A stretch of DNA of 8,077 bases from Desulfobacula sp. Lineage in GTDB: Bacteria; Desulfobacterota; Desulfobacteria; Desulfobacterales; Desulfobacteraceae. Made by a program: the position numbers and the translations under genes. The notes below the pieces were generated by a model that saw only the letters and a list, made by a program, of their open reading frames with translations, was not told the origin of the DNA and ran no database searches. The stretch is taken from NCBI GenBank assembly GCA_029940235.1, contig JAOZRI010000095.1, positions 1 through 8,077 of the forward strand, written 5' to 3'. Of the stretch, positions 1 through 6,329 are shown in pieces (the first letter of the stretch is position 1; the number at the start of each line of letters is the position of its first letter).

Positions 1-809
1 TCATTAAGATAATCATAATCATCAGGAGAAGGGCAGTACATAACTTCATGGCGAAGAGCCTTTGTTTTAATATTACAGCCTTCCCAGACACCTTGAGCCA
101 TCTTGTTAATCAAAAATGAGTGGGGGCCGCCAACATTAACAACAATACCTGCATCAATCTTTGTACCGTCTTTTAATGTAATGCCTGTTACTTTGTTGTC
201 TTCACTTCTAACATCAACCACTTCGGCATTAAACATGAATTTTGCACCTTTGGCTTCAGCCGCCCTCATGATATTATGGGCTGAAAGAGCAGGATCATTT
301 ACATAACCTGCTTCAGGACAGAAGATACCACCCTCGAGATCTTTTGTGGATTCATCATAAAATTTTGGGTCTTCGGGCCGTCTGATTGGCCAGAATTCAT
401 GGAGATCAGCTACAGGAACTTCTTTTTTAATTTTATCAATACTCCACTCTTCATAATTAACACCAACTTCATCATAATTTTTTTGAACCTTTTTCCAGTC
501 ATGCCCCTGGGATTTAATAAGGATTGATCCTGTGTTCATATATCGGGCAAGACCTTTTTCATCTTTTACATTATCAAGATAATTTTCCCAGTCCAGCCAG
601 TATTTAAAACCTTCATATGCCATGGCAACACCGTCAGCAGTAGAATAGTGTGCCCTTACTATGGCACAGGAACCTGCTGTTGAGCCTTCTCCAGCATCTG
701 GAAGTTTATCAACGTTTAAAGTTTTGTATCCCATTTTAGAAAGCTCGTAGGCAATGGGAGCTCCAATAACTCCTGCTCCAATGACAATTGCATCATATTT
801 TTCAGTCAT
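1..809 (-). CDS. DAO-family FAD-dependent oxidoreductase, 3' end beyond window (partial)
   Basis: I read 269 codons on the minus strand from ATG at 809-807 with no stop before the left edge. The start is supported by AAGGAG about 8 bases upstream. Residues 6-16 (DAIVIGAGVIG) are an N-terminal GxGxxG dinucleotide-binding motif. Residues 43-52 (STAGSCAIVR) match the second FAD-contact stretch of the sarcosine oxidase/D-amino-acid oxidase (DAO) family, with R52 at the position of the substrate-carboxylate arginine of monomeric sarcosine oxidase. Where SoxB has the flavin-linking RHD, this protein reads NDP (171-173), so its FAD is probably non-covalent. It follows soxG by 33 bases and is likely co-transcribed as the fifth gene of the operon. 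Function is inferred: oxidation of an amine, such as an N-methylated glycine, next to the Sox step. The exact substrate cannot be told, and the C-terminal half is not visible. Confidence 0.9.
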   Translation of the reverse strand, partial: MTEKYDAIVIGAGVIGAPIAYELSKMGYKTLNVDKLPDAGEGSTAGSCAIVRAHYSTADGVAMAYEGFKYWLDWENYLDNVKDEKGLARYMNTGSILIKSQGHDWKKVQKNYDEVGVNYEEWSIDKIKKEVPVADLHEFWPIRRPEDPKFYDESTKDLEGGIFCPEAGYVNDPALSAHNIMRAAEAKGAKFMFNAEVVDVRSEDNKVTGITLKDGTKIDAGIVVNVGGPHSFLINKMAQGVWEGCNIKTKALRHEVMYCPSPDDYDYLN

Positions 810-842
810 GTTTGTTTCTCCTTATTATTTAATTGTTTTATT

Positions 843-1475
843 TTATAAATTTTTTATAAAGTCATTAAATTTCTCTTCTCCGGCAGGTTTTAATCCAAAC
901 TCTTTTCCTGCACCAAGAACAGCATGTATCATATCCCTTCCATACCCTCTTGAACAGGTTATTACCAACCCTGGGTTATCAATATCTTTACTCAATGTTA
1001 CAATTTGACAGGGAACATGGGAAAATGGCCCCTGAAAAAGAAAAGGAGCTTTTTTTTCAGGATCCATAAAATCAAGTGTTGTCAACTTTTCACAAATTGA
1101 AAAAATATTTTTTCCGACTAAAGCCACAAACAGTGTAGCTTCTGTCACATCGGTAAATCCAGAATCATCAGGCATTGCAACAGCTGTTTCACCAAAATTA
1201 TAGATTGATGCCTGGGTGTTGTTCATGCGGTTGATTAATATCCCTTTATCAAGGAGACTGTTACCCGGCATTTCAGGAATTGTCATTTGAAACGGGTTTT
1301 GCCCGGCAAGATTGGAATCCTGCAAATCAAACCGCTGTTTATGAGTTAAATCTATAAGGTAAGGCCCATCACCCTCACCTTCGTACTCCATTACTATTTC
1401 CCAATTATTTATATTTTTTGTCTTAGCAGGTGTACCTTTTAATACAACTGGAGAAACTCTTTGTGTTTTATTCAT
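843..1475 (-). CDS. soxG: Heterotetrameric sarcosine oxidase gamma subunit
   Basis: The product is 210 residues, close to the usual length of about 200 for SoxG. SoxG is a small GcvT/YgfZ-like protein that packs against the alpha and beta subunits and has no cofactor of its own. Visible family-like stretches are the N-terminal segment ending in YLIDLTHKQRFDLQ (39-52) and the C-terminal half with a CSRGYGRDMIHAVL stretch (174-187). Sequence conservation in this subunit is low, so the call rests largely on order: it starts 11 bases after the soxA stop, exactly where soxG sits in soxBDAG operons. The ribosome binding site (AGGGA before ATG) is mediocre, which fits translation coupled to soxA. 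A role in complex assembly or stability is family knowledge and is not shown by the sequence. Confidence 0.85.
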   Translation of the reverse strand: MNKTQRVSPVVLKGTPAKTKNINNWEIVMEYEGEGDGPYLIDLTHKQRFDLQDSNLAGQNPFQMTIPEMPGNSLLDKGILINRMNNTQASIYNFGETAVAMPDDSGFTDVTEATLFVALVGKNIFSICEKLTTLDFMDPEKKAPFLFQGPFSHVPCQIVTLSKDIDNPGLVITCSRGYGRDMIHAVLGAGKEFGLKPAGEEKFNDFIKNL

Positions 1476-1486
1476 GATTTTTCCCT

Positions 1487-4387
1487 TTACATTTTCATCC
1501 TTGAACCTTCAGGATCATAAAATGGCATTGCTACAATTTTTCCATAAATTCTATCATCACCACACTCATCTTCAAAAATTTCAAGCCTGGTGCCAATTTT
1601 AGAAAGAGGACCCTCTACCAGGGCCATACCCACTGCCTCTTTTAATGAAAAACTATCTCTTGCAGTGCAGACATAACCCCTGACTTTTTCATCCACAATC
1701 AAAGAGCCGTCATGGGGAGCTCGAGTATTGTTTTCCATTTTAAATCCCACAAGTTTCAACCGGGTTTTATCACTCTCTGCCTGGGCAAGCGCTACCGCAC
1801 CAATAGTTTTTGCATCACTCTTGCTGCGATCCCACAAAAAGCCCAGTCCCACATCAAGAAGATTTGTTCTCTGTTCTGATTCCTGACCCAGGATGATATG
1901 GCATTTTTCCATGCGGAGCACATTCTGGGCTTCAACACCAAAGTTCTGTATATTAAACTTACTGCCTGCCTCTTTAAGCATAAGCCATACTGACTGCATA
2001 TACGATGACGGCACATGGAGTTCATAGGAGAGTTCACCCACAAAACCAAGTCGCATGGCTTTTACAGGGATACACTCCTTTATAGTGAATTCTTTATATT
2101 CTGAAAATCCAAATGCTTCATTGGATATGTCAATATCCACAATTTTTTCAAGAGTTTTTCTTGAATTTGGTCCGGAAAGATTTATTACACCCATGGCATC
2201 GGTAAGATTAACCACATGAAAATCCCATTTATCATATCTTGTGTGATACCGTAACCATTCCACAGTCTGGCCTGCACGGCCTGTAGATGTTGTAAAATAG
2301 TAATCATTTCTCCTAAGTTTTGTGATAACACCATCATCTATGACACAGCCGTCATCATTGCACATGGCTGAATATTTCATTCTTCCATGTTGAACTTTAG
2401 ACATATCAGAGACAAACACCCGCTGCAGGGCTTTTAGAGCATCAGGCCCATGAATTCTGAACTTTCCAAGGGTTGAGGCATCAAGCATTCCCACATTGGA
2501 TCTTATATTTTTTATCTCTTTTTCACATGTAAAATCACCGCTGAAATAACGGGCACGCTGCCATACGCCAATATTTCTGAAAATACCTCCATCCTCTCTC
2601 TGCATTTTATCCATGGGAGTTGTTTTCAGCATAATATGATTGGTACCGGCATAGGTAGAAAGCAAAGTTGGTACCAGAGGCGGTCTTGTGGTAGTAGGTT
2701 TAATGGAAATATCAGGCAAAGCCTGATATTTTGCGACATAAAGGGGAAGATTGTGCCCTGGAATACCACCCTGGCCCGGGCCTGTTCCTGCGGAAGTAAA
2801 TCTTTTTATTAACTCTGGAACATCAAAACCCTTTTCAATGGCCTGTTTGATATTTTTAATGGTTGTATCCTCGTCAAAACAGATAAAACTCTTACGACCC
2901 TTTACAGGAGCAGTTACAAGCTTTGTCCCCCTTGTGGGACCAGGAAGGTTTTCCAACTCTTTTTTAACATCACCGATCTCTTTTATGGAACAATTTTCGC
3001 AATCAAGGGCAGCCTGCAACCCTGCAAGGGTTCCAGATGTTTCAATGGAGCGAGGATCATCCAATCCAAGCAGACGTCCTGTGACATGCATTTTTTCAGG
3101 CAATTTATCAGCCATAAAAAATCCAGTGTGAGCATCATATTTAAGTTTTCCCAGAGCAATGGTAACAGGTCCTGTAACAGGAGTCATGCCAGCAGAAGCT
3201 ACAATAAGATCACAGGCAATTGTTTTTGAAATAAGACCGTCAATACCTGAGACTTCAACACTTTTAACCTGCTTTCTCCCATTGGCTCTGCATGCTACCC
3301 AGCCCTTGAGAAGAGGTATGTTTTTCTCTTCTATTTTTTGTAAAAGTGCAGGATCCTGCCCATCTTCTCTTATATCTGCAATCAATTCAATTTTGAGCCC
3401 CAGGTTGTGAAGTTCGAGAGCAGCTTCAAGGCCAAGATCATGACCAATGCTGAATACAGCCTTTTTACCCGGTAAAAGCCCATATGTGTTTGCAAGTCTC
3501 AGCGCACATCCAATCTGCATGACTCCTGGTTTTTCATTGTGATCAAAAATCAAAGGTCTTTCAATACAGCCGGTGGCAACAACCACGCTTTTTGCTCTGA
3601 TTTCAATATATCTTTGATCAAACACATCGCTCGGCTTTCCAATTTGAAAACCTGTGATCAGATTATTATTGTAAGCTCCCACCATGGAAGTGTGGGTAAA
3701 AACTCTTATGTTTTCAAGAGCATTCACCTCTTTTGCAAGCTCCAGCGATCTGTTATGAAAATTTTTTCTGTATTCAAAAAAACCTCCCAGACTGGGTCTT
3801 GATTCCATGAGAATAACCCGCAGATCTTTTTTAGCTGCTGCAATGGCAGCCATCATTCCAGAAGGTCCGCCGCCAATAACGCACACATCTGTATTCGGAA
3901 ATATTTCATCATAGCTGCCTGGCATCTCAAAATCCGGACTTAATGTTCCAAGCCCTGCTGCCTTGCGAATCTGCTTCATGGCAATAGGCCAGATCTTTGC
4001 TGGTTTATGCATGGTATTATAATAAAACCCTGCCGGCATCATCCAGTCCATTTTATCAATGAAAGACATCATGTCATTTTGGGCAGAACCTTTTACATTC
4101 TGCTCTTTTATGACCATACCCTCTTTTAGCTGCGTATTTTCACACCTGACATTGGGAATATTATCCACTTCCATGCATGTATTGCTGCATTCACCGTCAA
4201 GGCTGTATAGGCCTCTGGGTCTGTGATATTTCAAACTCCGGGCAAATATCCTTATACCATTTGCATATAAAGCTGTTGCAACAGTGTCGCCTTGTACCCC
4301 ATAATATTTTTTATTTTTATAGATAAAACCAATCTTCCGGGCAGCATCTATTTTTAAAGTTGGCAGATGATTAAACCTGTTCATCAT
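1487..4387 (-). CDS. soxA: Heterotetrameric sarcosine oxidase alpha subunit
   Basis: The product is 966 residues, the typical full length of SoxA. Domains in order: a 2Fe-2S-ferredoxin-like fold at about 15-95, with the family stretch RSLKYHRPRG (50-59); a pyridine-nucleotide-binding flavoprotein-like domain at about 165-465, with GGGPSG at 172-177; the SoxA-specific linker at about 505-570; and a GcvT-like tetrahydrofolate-binding domain from about 590 to the end. In the last domain, DDGCVIDDGV (678-687) carries the acidic pair at the folate-binding Asp of aminomethyltransferases, and GFVGELSYEL (781-790) is also typical. The family role is to bind NAD and folate and to convert the methyl-derived imine/formaldehyde unit to 5,10-methylene-tetrahydrofolate. 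The first ATG follows GGAGG by 7 bases; a second ATG is adjacent. It overlaps soxD by 17 bases. Oddities are cysteines 67, 71 and 82 in the ferredoxin-like domain, and GTGPGQGG (534-541) where SoxA of aerobes, as I recall it, reads close to GMGTDQGK. Confidence 0.96.
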   Translation of the reverse strand: MMNRFNHLPTLKIDAARKIGFIYKNKKYYGVQGDTVATALYANGIRIFARSLKYHRPRGLYSLDGECSNTCMEVDNIPNVRCENTQLKEGMVIKEQNVKGSAQNDMMSFIDKMDWMMPAGFYYNTMHKPAKIWPIAMKQIRKAAGLGTLSPDFEMPGSYDEIFPNTDVCVIGGGPSGMMAAIAAAKKDLRVILMESRPSLGGFFEYRKNFHNRSLELAKEVNALENIRVFTHTSMVGAYNNNLITGFQIGKPSDVFDQRYIEIRAKSVVVATGCIERPLIFDHNEKPGVMQIGCALRLANTYGLLPGKKAVFSIGHDLGLEAALELHNLGLKIELIADIREDGQDPALLQKIEEKNIPLLKGWVACRANGRKQVKSVEVSGIDGLISKTIACDLIVASAGMTPVTGPVTIALGKLKYDAHTGFFMADKLPEKMHVTGRLLGLDDPRSIETSGTLAGLQAALDCENCSIKEIGDVKKELENLPGPTRGTKLVTAPVKGRKSFICFDEDTTIKNIKQAIEKGFDVPELIKRFTSAGTGPGQGGIPGHNLPLYVAKYQALPDISIKPTTTRPPLVPTLLSTYAGTNHIMLKTTPMDKMQREDGGIFRNIGVWQRARYFSGDFTCEKEIKNIRSNVGMLDASTLGKFRIHGPDALKALQRVFVSDMSKVQHGRMKYSAMCNDDGCVIDDGVITKLRRNDYYFTTSTGRAGQTVEWLRYHTRYDKWDFHVVNLTDAMGVINLSGPNSRKTLEKIVDIDISNEAFGFSEYKEFTIKECIPVKAMRLGFVGELSYELHVPSSYMQSVWLMLKEAGSKFNIQNFGVEAQNVLRMEKCHIILGQESEQRTNLLDVGLGFLWDRSKSDAKTIGAVALAQAESDKTRLKLVGFKMENNTRAPHDGSLIVDEKVRGYVCTARDSFSLKEAVGMALVEGPLSKIGTRLEIFEDECGDDRIYGKIVAMPFYDPEGSRMKM

Positions 4388-4400
4388 TTTGTGCCTCCTT
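4371..4400 (-). promoter_or_regulatory. soxA ribosome binding site embedded in the end of soxD
   Basis: AAAGGAGG lies about 6-7 bases before the soxA ATG (4387-4385) and is part of the soxD reading frame (codons for K-K-E-A). The soxD stop is at 4373-4371, giving a 17-base overlap. Ribosomes ending soxD would land on the soxA start, which favours matched synthesis of these two subunits. Confidence 0.75.
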
Positions 4401-4643
4401 TTTCTCTATTTCAAGATTAGTGGTTGTATCTCTTAATATTGTAAACCAGGAACCGCAGCCGTCTTTATGAAACCACCACTCCTCCTGTACGCCTGCAACA
4501 CATTTGTTCATGTGTACATAGTCGCACCAGGCTCTGGGATCAAGATCTTTCTCTTCAGGTCTTGGCCCCTTTTCTTCGCCACCGTATTTGAATTCATATC
4601 CATTTCTTTTTCCGCAGACTGGACATGTTATAGTTAAAGCCAT
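4371..4643 (-). CDS. soxD: Heterotetrameric sarcosine oxidase delta subunit, zinc-binding
   Basis: The product is 90 residues, the normal size for SoxD. It keeps the zinc site of the family: CPVC at 7-10 and HKDGC at 59-63, giving ligands C7, C10, H59 and C63. The spacing matches the Cys/Cys/His/Cys site known in the crystallised bacterial enzyme. EFKYGG (17-22) and WFTILRDTTT (66-75) are further SoxD signatures. The start is set by AAGGAG 8 bases upstream. The last codons (KKEAQNDEQV) run through the ribosome binding site and start of soxA, so the two genes are probably translationally coupled. A tail of about 12 charged residues extends past the conserved core and may exist mainly because it encodes those soxA signals. 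The family role is structural, within the four-subunit complex in the cytoplasm. Confidence 0.95.
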   Translation of the reverse strand: MALTITCPVCGKRNGYEFKYGGEEKGPRPEEKDLDPRAWCDYVHMNKCVAGVQEEWWFHKDGCGSWFTILRDTTTNLEIEKKEAQNDEQV

Positions 4644-4803
4644 ACTCTTTCTCCTTTAGCAGAATGCTAATTTCCCCAACTTCTTCGTTGGTAAATAATT
4701 TTAATCCTCGGAATACTATTTATATGCCTGTGGTTAAAATTGTTTACCGCCTTGAATTTGGAAAAATTATCTATTCTGCAATATTTCATTTCAACCAACC
4801 TTT
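4644..4803 (-). promoter_or_regulatory. soxB-soxD spacer with long nested inverted repeat
   Basis: This 160-base gap contains no credible gene. It holds a nested inverted repeat. GCAGAAT (4659-4665) pairs with ATTCTGC (4773-4779). AATTTCC (4669-4675) pairs with GGAAAAATT (4760-4768) if a bulge is allowed. GGTAAATAATTTTAA (4690-4704) pairs with TTAAAATTGTTTACC (4734-4748) at 14 of 15 positions around a 29-base loop. A small extra stem, CCAAC (4676-4680) with GTTGG (4687-4691), sits inside the structure. In soxB-soxD mRNA the outermost strand ends immediately before the soxD ribosome binding site. It has no U-tract, so it does not look like a terminator. An mRNA processing, stability or translation-control structure, or a small palindromic mobile repeat, would all fit. 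Confidence 0.65.
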
Positions 4804-6039
4804 TTAATTATCAGGGGTATAATTTACTAAAGCTGCTGTTTCACCCATGAGCCTGTGCTCTTCATATCGTTTCAGTGCAAAGGGTTTAAAAATGTCAGGA
4901 CATTGATCTGTTGCCATGAACTGAGCCATATATTTACCAGCCGCAGAACATGACTTAAATCCAAAATAACCCCAGCCGCAATTCATGAAAAAGCCCTCAA
5001 TCTGGTTATTGCCGTCCATGATTGGAGCCATGTCAGGGGTCATATCAGCAAGTCCTCCCCAGATTCTCATGAAACGGACTCCTCTGAGGCATGGCAGGAA
5101 CTCTGAAAGAGCCTCAGCCTGATGTTTGATATAGTGTGCAGTATTTAAAGTTGTATAATTTGGCCAGGGATCCATATGCGCCCCGGTTGCAATCTCACCT
5201 TTTAAAGTCTGGTTGGCATAGCAGTGATAAGCTCCTGAAGATACAACATGATCCAGCAATGGTTTTAAAGGTTGAGTAACCATGGCCTGAATGGTCAAAA
5301 CAGATATGGGAAGTTTAATCCCCAGCATATCATGGATCAGGGCAGCAGAATAACCACCAGCTGAGATCAATACCTGCCTGGTATTAATCTTTCCCTCACT
5401 TGTTGTGACAGAACATACTTTGTTATTTTTTGTTTCAATGCTCAAAGCCTCTGTGTGCTGGTGAATTTCAACCCCTTTTTTTGCAGCTCCCTTTGCAAGT
5501 CCCCACACCACGGCATCATGACGTACAATTCCTCCGGGAGGGTGAAACATTGCCCCATGAATGGGAAATGTAATATTTTCTGAAATGTTTAAGGCCGGAA
5601 CCATCTCTTTTGCCTCTTTTGCATCAATCAGATGGCTTTCCACGCCATGAAACTGTGCAGTGGCAATGGTCATGCGGGCTGCTTTCATGGCAGCTTCAGA
5701 GTGCATAAGATTCAAATTACCACAATTATTGAACATTAAATTATAATCCAGCTCTTTGGTTAGAACCGGCCATAGGTCAAGAGCTTCTTTGTAAAGGGGA
5801 ACATTGTGCTGAGTCCTCTGATTGGCACGGACAATAGCAGTATTCCTTCCGGCGCCACCAAATCCGATATAGTTTTTTTCAATAATAGCAATATCGGTGA
5901 TACCATGTTCCTTTGCAAGATAATAAGCTGTTGCCAGACTGTGAAGTCCGCCTCCGATGAGAACTACATCATAACTTGATTTAAGTTTTTTCTTTTTACC
6001 CCACAGGGGTTTGTTTTTAAAAATCATTGATTTTCCCAT
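4804..6039 (-). CDS. soxB: Heterotetrameric sarcosine oxidase beta subunit (catalytic flavin subunit)
   Basis: The product is 411 residues, the usual length. This DAO-fold subunit oxidises the N-methyl group of sarcosine. Residues 24-34 (DVVLIGGGLHS) form the FAD-binding turn, with Ser34 where the family normally has the last Gly of GxGxxG. GRNTAIVRAN (64-73) follows, with R71 at the substrate-carboxylate arginine position. RHDAVVWG (173-180) contains H174, equivalent to the histidine (173-175 in characterised enzymes) that carries covalent FMN. GWGYFGFK (355-362) ends in K362, matching the substrate-binding lysine of monomeric sarcosine oxidase. It is the first gene of the operon. The first ATG has no visible Shine-Dalgarno sequence; Met5 (6027-6025) lies 6 bases after GGA and is an alternative start. 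The actual substrate could be another secondary or tertiary N-methyl amino acid. Confidence 0.95.
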   Translation of the reverse strand: MGKSMIFKNKPLWGKKKKLKSSYDVVLIGGGLHSLATAYYLAKEHGITDIAIIEKNYIGFGGAGRNTAIVRANQRTQHNVPLYKEALDLWPVLTKELDYNLMFNNCGNLNLMHSEAAMKAARMTIATAQFHGVESHLIDAKEAKEMVPALNISENITFPIHGAMFHPPGGIVRHDAVVWGLAKGAAKKGVEIHQHTEALSIETKNNKVCSVTTSEGKINTRQVLISAGGYSAALIHDMLGIKLPISVLTIQAMVTQPLKPLLDHVVSSGAYHCYANQTLKGEIATGAHMDPWPNYTTLNTAHYIKHQAEALSEFLPCLRGVRFMRIWGGLADMTPDMAPIMDGNNQIEGFFMNCGWGYFGFKSCSAAGKYMAQFMATDQCPDIFKPFALKRYEEHRLMGETAALVNYTPDN

Positions 6040-6099
6040 ATTATTATGGATTGTTATTAAATACTAAATTTTTAATCATACACTATTACTTCAGTTTCT

Positions 6100-6128
6100 G
6101 AATTACGCCATGAAACAAATCATGTCAA
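6100..6128 (-). promoter_or_regulatory. Putative promoter of the sox operon
   Basis: On the minus strand TTGACA lies at 6128-6123, followed by a 17-base spacer and a weak -10 (TAATTC, 6105-6100). The strong -35 with poor -10 suggests a promoter that needs an activator. The palindrome at 6135-6144 lies just upstream of the -35, a usual activator position. The soxB ATG would be about 55 bases from the start of transcription. Confidence 0.3.
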
Positions 6129-6196
6129 GTATTTTTTTATAAAAGATATTTTTTCTTTCATATAGACTTGACAAGAACCTTATCTTTTTATAAAAA
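6123..6196. promoter_or_regulatory. Candidate paired operator for the divergent RpiR-type regulator
   Basis: TGTCAAGT (6123-6130) and ACTTGACA (6166-6173) are a perfect 8-base inverted repeat. Two near-identical direct repeats follow them: TATTTTTTTATAAAA (6130-6144) and TATCTTTTTATAAAA (6181-6195), 14 of 15 identical. Each contains a perfect palindrome (TTTTATAAAA, 6135-6144; TTTTTATAAAAA, 6185-6196). Their centres are 51 bases apart, close to five helical turns, so both sites face the same side of the DNA. AT-rich palindromes are typical RpiR-family targets; binding here is inferred. Chance similarity is possible in such AT-rich DNA. Confidence 0.45.
6168..6196 (+). promoter_or_regulatory. 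Putative promoter of the RpiR-type regulator gene
   Basis: A consensus TTGACA (-35) is at 6168-6173, and TATAAA lies at 6189-6194 after a short 15-base spacer. The -10 is inside the perfect 12-base palindrome TTTTTATAAAAA (6185-6196), so a protein bound there would block this promoter. A second possible -10, TATAAT at 6238-6243, has no good -35. The leader to the ATG would be about 130 bases. Confidence 0.4.
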
Positions 6197-6329
6197 TAAA
6201 TTAAATGATATTAAAAAATATGTTTTACATAGGTGAATATAATAGTATTAACAGGCAAAATTAAAAAACTTATAACAATAAAATATATAATTTATAACCC
6301 TAATATAAATTTACCAGGTTAAAAAAAAT

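Noticed and set aside
1792..4000. Several open frames of 80-126 codons on both strands inside soxA
   Set aside because: They lie in other frames of a clearly coding gene, have no ribosome binding sites and read as meaningless translations of soxA.
6295..6321. TAACC / GGTTA hairpin just before the regulator start
   Set aside because: Five-base stem with a 17-base loop in AT-rich DNA is expected by chance, and it is followed by A's, not T's.
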